From: Pseudomonadales bacterium
GTDB lineage: Bacteria > Pseudomonadota > Gammaproteobacteria > Pseudomonadales > Azotimanducaceae
Reading direction: 5' to 3'
Length of the DNA stretch: 64,000 nt
Assembly: GCA_022825925.1 (NCBI GenBank)
Contig: JAJDVW010000049.1
Coordinates: 1-64,000 of the forward strand
Shown: positions 57,481 to 64,000 of the stretch, piece after piece
Position numbering within the stretch: position 1 is the first letter of the stretch
Layout: every line of letters begins with the position of its first letter
The notes under the pieces: model-generated
What the model saw: only the letters and a program-made list of their open reading frames with translations
Told to the model about the DNA's origin: nothing
The model's database searches: none
Made by a program: the position numbers and the translations under genes

Positions 57481-58359
57481 TCAGTCGTGCGTGTGGATGA
57501 GCGCGTCCCGCTGGACGAAGACCTGCAGGGCTTCCTCCAGTTCGGCCCGGGCGGCCTGTGCGCTGGACGCCGTGAGAGGGTGTTCCGGGTTGCCGGCGGC
57601 GCACCGCTCGGCGTGGGCGGTGAACGCGTTGAGCGCGCCGATGAGGTCGACGAGGCTGCGGGCGCACTCGCAGTCGCCCCGCGGGGCGGCCATCGCGATG
57701 TGGAGCAGTTCGTCGTCCGTGAACCTTCGCGACGGCCCGACGGAGGATGTCCGCCCGTGCGGCTGGGCGAGGCATGCTTCTTTGATCGCCGACCAGGACG
57801 CCGGCCAGGGCATCAGGGTGACGCCGAACGCCGTCGCCGTCTGCAGATCCGCCTCGGTGGCGTATCGGTACGCGAACACGAGGGCCGCGTCGCGTACGGC
57901 ATCGAGGTATCGCTCGATGCGCTCCGGCTCGAGCGTCGGCAGCAGCACTGCGACGACATCGAGCTCCGGCAGGATGTCCAGGTGCGCGTCGAACGACTCG
58001 GGGCTGGCCCAGCGGCCGTGCACGTCGAGCCGCGCCCCGCCGGCGTCGCGTTCGGCGAGGACGAGGTCCGCGCCGACGAGTCCCACGCGCAGCCCGGACT
58101 GCGAGGGCCGCGGGGCAACGCCGAGGCGCCGGTCGATCTCCGCGGGGCGGAGCCGCGCGAGTTGCCCGATCGTCTGGCCCCGGTCGAGGAGGGCCTTGAT
58201 CTTCTTCAGCCGGTCGAGCTGCTCGCCGTCGTAGAAGCGCGTCCGCCCGGCCCGCTCGGTGGGATGCATGCCGTAACGCCGCTCCCACGCGCGCAGCCGC
58301 TCGACCGAGATGCCCGTCAGCTTCGAGACGGTCCCGATCTTGTACAGTTGGTCGTCCAT
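57481..58359 (-). CDS. MerR family transcriptional regulator with B12-binding-like sensor domain
   Basis: A 292-residue regulator. The N-terminal MerR DNA-binding domain is complete (LYKIGTVSKLTGISVERLRAWERRYGM, then RTRFYDGEQLDRLKKIKALL). The rest resembles the CarH/LitR type with a Rossmann-like B12-binding fold (LDVVAVLLPTLEPERIERYLDAV), but the DxHxxG cobalamin motif is missing, so it may sense something else or nothing. The ATG is 58359. Two identical 13-bp boxes lie 30-62 bp upstream, and similar boxes lie past its 3' end, suggesting autoregulation and control of the flanking region. Confidence 0.8.
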   Translation of the reverse strand: MDDQLYKIGTVSKLTGISVERLRAWERRYGMHPTERAGRTRFYDGEQLDRLKKIKALLDRGQTIGQLARLRPAEIDRRLGVAPRPSQSGLRVGLVGADLVLAERDAGGARLDVHGRWASPESFDAHLDILPELDVVAVLLPTLEPERIERYLDAVRDAALVFAYRYATEADLQTATAFGVTLMPWPASWSAIKEACLAQPHGRTSSVGPSRRFTDDELLHIAMAAPRGDCECARSLVDLIGALNAFTAHAERCAAGNPEHPLTASSAQAARAELEEALQVFVQRDALIHTHD

Positions 58360-58388
58360 GCGTCACCTGGACGTATCCGGACAACCGA

Positions 58389-58421
58389 TTGTACAGGTTG
58401 GACGGCGTTTGTACAGGTTGG
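58389..58421. promoter_or_regulatory. twin operator boxes upstream of the MerR gene
   Basis: TTGTACAGGTTGG occurs twice, at 58389-58401 and 58409-58421, exactly 20 bp apart, or about two helical turns on one DNA face. On the MerR-coding strand TACAAT within the first box could serve as the -10 hexamer. The boxes are well placed for autorepression by the MerR protein. Confidence 0.65.
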
Positions 58422-58438
58422 GTTCGGGGGATGACCGA

Positions 58439-60004
58439 CTACCCGCGTGCTCCCGGCTGGACCGCGAAGTTACGCGCGTCGGCCTCCTCCGGTACGACGT
58501 CGCAGGTCTCCATGTACCAGGCGAGCATGCGGTCCTTCAGGGTCAGCGCCGCATCCCGGTACGCCGGATCGTCGATGACGTTGCGGGTCTCGCCGGGATC
58601 CTCGACCAGGTCGTAGAGTTCGTCGGTCTCGTAGGCGCGTCGCACGAACTTGAGTCGTTCCGTGCGGCACATGGCGGCCTTGGTGTGCGGCAGCCGGGCC
58701 GTATCCCTGAGTTGCAGGTGGATGCGGGGCGAGTAGAGCGTGGCGCCCGGCGTGCGCTCCCGGGAAGGCAGGTCCCAGCGGGCGCCGGACGGGACGCTCT
58801 CCCGCTCGCTCGCCTGTGCCTCGCCTCGCAGCCGGCCTCCCTCGCAGAAGACGGCGTCGCGGTGTTCGGTCGCCGGCTCGGCGAGCACCTGCGCGAGGCT
58901 CCGGCCGAAGTGCCAGTAGCCGCAGTCGATGCCGGCGAACTCGTACACGGTGGCCGGGAAGTCCACCAGCTCCACCAACTGGTCGCGGACGCCCGGTACG
59001 GTGGGCACGCCGGCCGGAGGCTTGACCACGAACGGCACGCGGCACAGGACATCCTGGAAGGTGTTCTGGGTCTTCTCGACGAGCCCGTAGTCCCCGGTGA
59101 AGTCGCCGTGGTCCGAGAACACGAACACGGCGCTGTCGTCGTAGCGGCCCGTGTCCCGCAACGCGTCGACGAGCAGGCCGAACTGGTGATCGACGCGCGC
59201 GCACATCCCATAGTAGGTGGCGCGCAGTTCCCGCCACCGTTCCTCGGTCCACCCGGTGAGCCCCTGTGCGTCGCGAATGCCTGCCAGCAACGCGGGCTTG
59301 TCGTCCCACGTGTCGTAGACGTGGCGCTCGGGTACGGCTTCCCGGGGCGTCAGCGAGTACCAGGGTTCCTCGACGCAGTACGGCGGGTGGGGGTAGCCGA
59401 GGGGGAGAAACAGGCACAGCGGCTGGTCGCCGTCGTAGCGCTCGAGGAAGTCGATCGCGCCGTGGACCATCGCCCAGTCGCCGTCGAACCAGCGTCCGCC
59501 GCCGGGCGCCTCGAGCCGTCCCTTGAAGAAGCTGAAGAAGTTGTCACCCCCGGGTTCTCCGCGCCAGGCGAGGTCTCCCGCGTGGCTGCCCTCCCCGGGC
59601 GTCGCCTTCCAGCGCCGGTAGTCGGCGGCGGTGGGCCGGAAGTGCACGTCGCAGTGCGCCTCGAACCCGAGCTGCCCGGGCACGAGGTCGTTCTTGCCGC
59701 CCCACCAGACGAGATAGCCGTGTTCGCGCAGCACCTTCAGGAGGTTCGTCTCGCCGAGGCCCGGGTGCAGCATGCGGTGCATCGTCCGATGGCCGCGCAC
59801 GTGGGGATACCAGCCGGTCATGAAGGAGCACCTGCTCGGCGTGCAGACGGTGGCCTGGGAGAACGCGTGGCGGAACGAAACGGCGTCCTTGGCGACCAGG
59901 CGGTCCAGGTGCGGAGTACGGACCGCGGGATGCCCGAGGTGCGCCAGCGTGTCTCCGCGCCACTGGTCCGGGTTGAAGATCACGATGTGCGGCCGGTCCG
60001 TCAT
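58439..60004 (-). CDS. sulfatase (type I, formylglycine-dependent)
   Basis: A 521-residue sulfatase-family hydrolase. IFNPDQWRGDTLAHLGHPAVRTPHLDRL starts the catalytic domain, and CTPSR (Cys54-Arg58) is the CxPSR sequence whose cysteine is oxidised to formylglycine. VFVFSDHGDFTGDYGLVEKTQN carries further metal ligands. No signal peptide is seen, so it may be cytoplasmic. Sulfate esters, sugars or phosphonates are possible substrates. AAGGAAG precedes ATG 60004. No formylglycine-generating enzyme gene is in the window. Confidence 0.9.
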   Translation of the reverse strand: MTDRPHIVIFNPDQWRGDTLAHLGHPAVRTPHLDRLVAKDAVSFRHAFSQATVCTPSRCSFMTGWYPHVRGHRTMHRMLHPGLGETNLLKVLREHGYLVWWGGKNDLVPGQLGFEAHCDVHFRPTAADYRRWKATPGEGSHAGDLAWRGEPGGDNFFSFFKGRLEAPGGGRWFDGDWAMVHGAIDFLERYDGDQPLCLFLPLGYPHPPYCVEEPWYSLTPREAVPERHVYDTWDDKPALLAGIRDAQGLTGWTEERWRELRATYYGMCARVDHQFGLLVDALRDTGRYDDSAVFVFSDHGDFTGDYGLVEKTQNTFQDVLCRVPFVVKPPAGVPTVPGVRDQLVELVDFPATVYEFAGIDCGYWHFGRSLAQVLAEPATEHRDAVFCEGGRLRGEAQASERESVPSGARWDLPSRERTPGATLYSPRIHLQLRDTARLPHTKAAMCRTERLKFVRRAYETDELYDLVEDPGETRNVIDDPAYRDAALTLKDRMLAWYMETCDVVPEEADARNFAVQPGARG

Positions 60005-60113
60005 CTGCTTCCTTCTTGCCTCCTTTCCCGCGCCTCGGCAGCGGCGCGGCGCATGCTGCCGGCGTCCATGGCTTTTGCGACAATGCCGCGCTCGACTCGC
60101 CGGGGGAAGACCC

Positions 60114-61655
60114 ATGCAGCGCAACATCGGCCTTTTTCTCACCAAGCGGGCGTTCGTGAACCCGCATCGGGAAGCGTACGTCGACGAATTCGATGTGCGC
60201 CTGACGTTCGCCGAACTGAACGCGCGGTGCAACCGGATCGCGAACGCATTCCGCGGCGCCGGCATCGAGAAGGGCGAACGGGTGGCCCTGCTGCTCATGA
60301 ACGGCGCCGAGTTCACGGAGGCGTACTTCGCGCTCGGCAAGATCGGCGCCGTGGTGGTGCCGCTCAACTGGCGGCTGGTCCCGGACGAGCTCGCCTTCAT
60401 CCTGAAGGACGCGGGGGCGAAACGGCTGATCTTCGGGGACGAGTTCATGGACCAGGTGACCGAACTCCACGCCCGGGGCGACGCCACCGACATCGAGCAC
60501 TGGCTGCAGGTGGAGGGCGACCAGGAGGTCGCGTTCTTCGCCGAGAGCTACCAGGCCTTCCGCGACGCGGCGGACGATGCGGAGCCGCCGGTGGGCGCGA
60601 CCGGCGACGACATGCTCTACATCATGTACACGTCCGGCACGACCGGACTGCCGAAGGGAGTCGTCCACACCCACGACACGTCCATCTGGGGATGCGTCAC
60701 GATCGCGGCGACCACCTACTACCAGGAAGCGGACCGTTTCCTGTCGCCGCTGCCCATGTTCCACGTCGGGGCGCTCACGCCGATCACCCTGAACGTCTAC
60801 CGGGGCGTCACGACCGTCGTGATGCGCAGCTTCGATCCCGTGCGGGCGTGGGAACTGGTGGACCGGGAGCGGGTCACCGTCGGCCTGGCGGTGCCCGCGA
60901 TGCTGAACTTCATGCTGCAGGTGCCGGACCTCGACCGGTTCGACTACTCGCAGTGGCGGTGGTGCATGTCGGGGGCCGCCCCGGTGCCGGAGTCGCTCAT
61001 CGAGGCCTACGCGGACCTCGGTCTCGAAATCCACCAGATCTACGGACTGACGGAGAGCTGCGGCCCGGCGTGCCTGATCGATGCGGAGAACGCACTCGTC
61101 AAGATCGGCTCGACCGGCAAGGCCTTCTTTCACACCGACGTCAGGATCGTGGACGCCCAGGGCGACGAGTGCGCGCCGAACACGACCGGGGAACTCGTCC
61201 TGCGTGGGGACCACGTGATGCGCGAGTACTGGAACCGGCCCGAAGCCACGGCGGAGACGATCGTCGACGGCTGGCTGCACACCGGCGACGTCGCGCGCAT
61301 GGACGAGGACGGGTTCGTCTACATCGAGGACCGCATCAAGGACATGATCATCTCCGGCGGGGAGAACGTGTACCCGGCGGAGATCGAGAAGGTCCTGCAG
61401 ACCCACCCGCAGATCTCCGAAGCCGCGGTGATCGGGCAACCGAGCGAGACCTGGGGCGAGTCGCCGTTCGCCATCGTCGTGCCCAGCGACGCGTCGCTGA
61501 CGGAGTCCGAGGTGCTCGAGTTCTGCAACGGCCGCATGGCGCGCTTCAAGCAGCCGAAGGGCGCCGCGTTCGTGGACGAGGTACCGCGCAACCCGAGCGG
61601 CAAGATCCTGAAGCGCATCCTGCGCGAGCAGTTCCCGGGCCCCGCGGCGGTATAG
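60114..61655 (+). CDS. AMP-dependent acyl-CoA synthetase/ligase
   Basis: A 513-residue adenylate-forming ligase that would activate a carboxylic acid to its CoA thioester. Motif A is YTSGTTGLPKGVVHTH, the adenine-binding QIYGLTESCGP is intact, GWLHTGDVARMDEDGFVYIEDRIKDMIISGGENVYPAEIE covers the hinge, and PRNPSGKILKRILREQ holds the catalytic lysine. GGGGGAAG precedes ATG 60114. It is divergent from the sulfatase and 37 bp upstream of an APH-type kinase, so the pair is probably co-transcribed. Confidence 0.9.
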   Translation: MQRNIGLFLTKRAFVNPHREAYVDEFDVRLTFAELNARCNRIANAFRGAGIEKGERVALLLMNGAEFTEAYFALGKIGAVVVPLNWRLVPDELAFILKDAGAKRLIFGDEFMDQVTELHARGDATDIEHWLQVEGDQEVAFFAESYQAFRDAADDAEPPVGATGDDMLYIMYTSGTTGLPKGVVHTHDTSIWGCVTIAATTYYQEADRFLSPLPMFHVGALTPITLNVYRGVTTVVMRSFDPVRAWELVDRERVTVGLAVPAMLNFMLQVPDLDRFDYSQWRWCMSGAAPVPESLIEAYADLGLEIHQIYGLTESCGPACLIDAENALVKIGSTGKAFFHTDVRIVDAQGDECAPNTTGELVLRGDHVMREYWNRPEATAETIVDGWLHTGDVARMDEDGFVYIEDRIKDMIISGGENVYPAEIEKVLQTHPQISEAAVIGQPSETWGESPFAIVVPSDASLTESEVLEFCNGRMARFKQPKGAAFVDEVPRNPSGKILKRILREQFPGPAAV

Positions 61656-61692
61656 TTCCGCCACCCCGACACGCCAGCGCAGGGAGTCGCCC

Positions 61693-62697
61693 ATGGAACT
61701 CACCGAGCTCGAACGCCGCCTTGGCCCGTTTTGCGAGGCCATGTACGAGACGGCGCACGTGCGGGTCTTCGACGTGCACAAGATGCCCGGGCACGCCGGC
61801 TTTTCCTACGGCTTCAGCGTCGAGGCCGGGGACCGCACCGAAGGCTGGTTCATCCGCATCCCGCCCCCCAACGTCAACTGGCGCGGAACGGCCGACGTGC
61901 TGCGGCAGGTGGCGGTGCTGAACGCGCTCGATGCCACCGACGTGCCGCACTGCAGCGTCCGCTGGTCCGGTTCCGACCTCACCTGGTTCGGCTGCCCGTA
62001 CTTCGTGGTACCCAAGCTGGAAGGGGACGTGTTGCGCCTCGGCAAGGACGAGTGGGGCTCCGCGCTCTCCGACGAAGCGCTGCTGGACCTCGGCCGCCAG
62101 GCCATGTCGGCCCTCGCGCGCATCCACAAGGTCGATCCGGGGGAGGCTGCCTATCTGGGCGAACCGGTCCCGTTCGCGGCGGACGTCGAGCGCTGGGACC
62201 GTTTCTACGAGCGCGCCGCCGACCCGGATGCCTTGGCGCGGGCGCCCGAGTGCCGCGAGCGTCTCCTCGACACGATCCCGGAAGATGCGCCCGTGGGCAT
62301 CTTCCACGGGGACTTCCAGACCGCCAACCTGTTTTGTTCGCTCGAAGCCGACCTGCTCGCCGTGATCGACTGGGAGCTGACGGGCATCGGTGCCACGCTG
62401 AACGACGTCGGCTGGATCTGCACGTTCAGCGATCCGCGGGCGTGGGCCGGCGGGAGGGCGCTGGGCCGCCCGATGTTCCTCGATCCGGACACCCTGGTGT
62501 CGCTGTACACGGAAGCCTATGGCGATCCGCTGCCGGACCTGCGCTGGTTCCGGGCGCTCGCCGCGTACAAGTTCGCCATCATCACGGGCTTCAACCTGGG
62601 CCTGCATCGGCGCGGCAAGCGGCCGGACCCGAGCTGGGAGCAGACGGCGCTGTCGCAGACACCGTTGATCGACCGGGCGCTGGAGCTGCTCGGATGA
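61693..62697 (+). CDS. APH-type phosphotransferase family protein
   Basis: A 334-residue kinase-fold protein with IFHGDFQTANLF for the catalytic aspartate and AVIDWELTGIGATLNDVGW for the metal-binding aspartate. Upstream, FVVPKLEGDVLRLG is typical of the bacterial APH family found beside acyl-CoA ligases. It has the same length as the kinase at 56234 but shares little sequence with it. AGGGAGTCG precedes ATG 61693. The lipoprotein gene overlaps its stop codon. Confidence 0.8.
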   Translation: MELTELERRLGPFCEAMYETAHVRVFDVHKMPGHAGFSYGFSVEAGDRTEGWFIRIPPPNVNWRGTADVLRQVAVLNALDATDVPHCSVRWSGSDLTWFGCPYFVVPKLEGDVLRLGKDEWGSALSDEALLDLGRQAMSALARIHKVDPGEAAYLGEPVPFAADVERWDRFYERAADPDALARAPECRERLLDTIPEDAPVGIFHGDFQTANLFCSLEADLLAVIDWELTGIGATLNDVGWICTFSDPRAWAGGRALGRPMFLDPDTLVSLYTEAYGDPLPDLRWFRALAAYKFAIITGFNLGLHRRGKRPDPSWEQTALSQTPLIDRALELLG

Positions 62698-63206
62698 GGT
62701 GCCCTGGGAGACCTGGACACGGGCACGGTGCGGAAACGCCTGCCCGAGGACTCTGCGTCGTGGCGCTGCTGGCGGTGATGCTGTGCTCCGGATGCGTGTT
62801 CACCTACGCGGAGGTCGATGCGCCGACGGAGACGGTTGCAGCGTCGGGGGCGGAAGCGGTGACCGCCGCCGCGGAGTACCTTGGCAACCTGGGCGACGGG
62901 GCCTGTGGCGAGGAAGGCTGGACGGCAAGCGTCGTCGCGGCGAGCGACGGCACGGTGCAGACCGTCGTCGAGTGCGGGACCGGAACCGAGGTGCGGGCGT
63001 TGCGCCTGCGGCTCAAATCGGATGCATCCGAGGGCCCGGCAGCGGCCGACTGGGAGGCCGGGCTGAAGGACGCCGAGGGCCACCTGCGCCGGGCGCTGGA
63101 GGCGGGCGAGGCGTGCGCGGAAGGGGAAGCCCGTTCCGTGCATGAGCGAACGGTCGACGACGAGGGCAGAACGACCGAGATCCGGGTCGAGTGCGATCGG
63201 CCGTAA
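62694..63206 (+). CDS. putative small exported lipoprotein
   Basis: A 170-residue protein with a basic, glycine-rich start and hydrophobic segment (CVVALLAVMLCSGC) ending in a lipobox-like LCSGC. The mature part is acidic (SGAEAVTAAAEYLGNLGDG, then ALEAGEACAEGEARSVHE) and contains four further cysteines that could form two disulfides. I do not recognise the family. The ATG overlaps the kinase stop (ATGA), so it is the last gene of the CoA-ligase operon. The downstream 254 bp to 63460 hold no recognised gene. Confidence 0.6.
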   Translation: MRCPGRPGHGHGAETPARGLCVVALLAVMLCSGCVFTYAEVDAPTETVAASGAEAVTAAAEYLGNLGDGACGEEGWTASVVAASDGTVQTVVECGTGTEVRALRLRLKSDASEGPAAADWEAGLKDAEGHLRRALEAGEACAEGEARSVHERTVDDEGRTTEIRVECDRP

Positions 63207-63460
63207 GGCGCCTGGCGGGTCGAGGCGGCTTGCGCCGAGGAGTGGAGCGGCGGACGGAGTTCGTCCGGGCACGCCCGACCACGACACATGCCTCGGCGGT
63301 CTGAGCCGAAGCCTCGCTGCGCTAGCCCTCGGGCGGGACTCGCAACGTCGCAACTACCCGGTCTTCGGTGAGCCGATCGGTCAGCGATCCGACCTCGGGG
63401 ACCGACGGCGTGCTGAGCAACTCCGTCCAGCAGTCAGGGGCGTTCCGAACAGTTCGTAAA

Positions 63461-64000
63461 CTATGGACACAGCGCCGACTTGACCGTCGCCGACACGGCC
63501 TTCGCCAGCGGCGGGGGCACCGCATTGGCGACTTGGCGGTGTTGGTCAAGATCGCGAACCGTCCCTGTTCTCCTTCGAATCGGTCCCACGAATACATACC
63601 TGTCCGGGAACCCTTGAATCCGTGCGGCCTCGCGCGGCGTCAGATAGCGGTCTTCCACCGGGTGGTACAGCGCCTCGCCGCACCTAAGCGTCAATGCGGG
63701 CAGTTCCCGGTGCAGTCTGCGGAACTTCGTCGAGTCCTTTGGAGTCAACCTCTGAACGACATCCGGGGGCGCCCCCCGCGCCTTCGACAACCATTCCCCC
63801 TCGGGAACGAAGGAAATCCGATGGCGGTCCCGCGGGGGCGTAACGTCGATGTGGTTCGGAACGAGCGGGTCGCGTTCCGGCGGCACGGCCGCGGGCAAGT
63901 CGCCGATCGCCTCCCCGACCGTCGTCGGCTGGCATGTCCCGACCAACGGGAACACAAAGTCTTGCCCCGTTGGCACCGCGACGATGATCGCTCTCTTGCG
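63461..64000 (-). CDS. C5-cytosine DNA methyltransferase, C-terminal part (5' end outside window)
   Basis: The minus-strand frame is open to the end of the window, and about 180 residues are visible. RKRAIIVAV at the edge corresponds to motif [19 protein letters not shown] to motif IX and [17 protein letters not shown] to motif X of Dcm-type enzymes. The target-recognition region is only partly seen (the stretch around [12 protein letters not shown]). It would methylate cytosine in a short recognition sequence. A restriction partner, if any, would lie outside the window. Confidence 0.9.
   Translation of the reverse strand, partial: RKRAIIVAVPTGQDFVFPLVGTCQPTTVGEAIGDLPAAVPPERDPLVPNHIDVTPPRDRHRISFVPEGEWLSKARGAPPDVVQRLTPKDSTKFRRLHRELPALTLRCGEALYHPVEDRYLTPREAARIQGFPDRYVFVGPIRRRTGTVRDLDQHRQVANAVPPPLAKAVSATVKSALCP

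Noticed and set aside
63322-63460. Minus-strand frame downstream of the methyltransferase stop
   Set aside because: The frame starts inside the methyltransferase gene in another phase and shows no recognisable domain.
1-64000. tRNA, rRNA, CRISPR arrays and intact insertion sequences
   Set aside because: No T-arm-like patterns in tRNA context, no regular repeat-spacer arrays and no full transposase gene were found by reading; a dedicated scan was not possible.

Overview
The window is about 64 kb of very GC-rich DNA with dense, mostly short-spaced genes on both strands. A TonB-dependent receptor, Tat-type and Sec-type signal peptides, periplasmic c-type haem proteins and a SorAB-like sulfite dehydrogenase point to a Gram-negative bacterium. 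The gene content (repeated phytanoyl-CoA dioxygenase genes, Uma2 nucleases, a BCCT transporter, CoA ligase and enoyl-CoA hydratase) suggests an uncultured, marine or host-associated gammaproteobacterium. That placement is inference, because no rRNA or other marker gene is present.

Layout. 1-3.6 kb: the 3' part of a UvrD-type helicase (probably a RecQ-UvrD fusion) and a DUF3800 gene behind a strong promoter and terminated hairpin, followed by a tyrosine-integrase remnant. 3.9-8.6 kb: a frameshifted adenine deaminase, an aminotransferase overlapping a DUF418 membrane protein, and a Uma2 nuclease. 8.7-19.4 kb: a TetR regulator divergent from a receptor operon (TonB receptor, PhyH-HEAT fusion, FAH-type hydratase/decarboxylase, heterodimeric ABC exporter), with a perfect palindrome between them, and a convergent PhyH gene. 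19.4-24.8 kb: an AAA ATPase fragment, prolyl oligopeptidase, PhyH, epoxide hydrolase and cupin.

24.9-31.3 kb holds the most unusual operon: a di-haem DUF1588/DUF1592-like protein, a DUF1501 protein and a mono-haem protein with about 22 leucine-rich repeats. The first and third share the same N-terminal haem module. 31.3-41.3 kb is a patchwork of Uma2 nucleases, SDR, enoyl-CoA hydratase, MAPEG, amidase, a small PspB-like protein, DUF4003, and several broken genes (PDDEXK_9 nuclease, metallo-beta-lactamase fold, surface-protein and Rpn fragments). A 22-nt dispersed repeat lies beside two of these scars.

41.4-50.6 kb: sulfite dehydrogenase pair, VOC protein, PDDEXK_4 nuclease, HigBA toxin-antitoxin with a clear operator, and a block of four PhyH dioxygenases (two in tandem duplication) with an alpha/beta hydrolase. 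50.6-56.2 kb: a GlcG-like remnant, BCCT transporter, and an operon of FAD-dependent halogenase-like oxidoreductase (interrupted by an in-frame TGA), class III aminotransferase and 3-mercaptopyruvate-type sulfurtransferase. 56.2-64 kb: two APH-type kinases, a candidate structured RNA with a three-way junction and intrinsic terminator, a MerR regulator with repeated operator-like boxes, sulfatase, acyl-CoA synthetase, a putative lipoprotein and the end of a C5-cytosine DNA methyltransferase.

How the genes may work together: seven PhyH-family Fe(II)/2-oxoglutarate dioxygenases, with CoA ligase, hydratase, SDR, epoxide hydrolase, hydrolases, sulfatase and receptor/exporter genes, suggest oxidative turnover of diverse organic molecules. 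The many PD-(D/E)XK proteins, the toxin-antitoxin pair, integrase remnant, methyltransferase and gene fragments mark repeated insertion and decay. No tRNA, rRNA, CRISPR array or intact insertion sequence was recognised.
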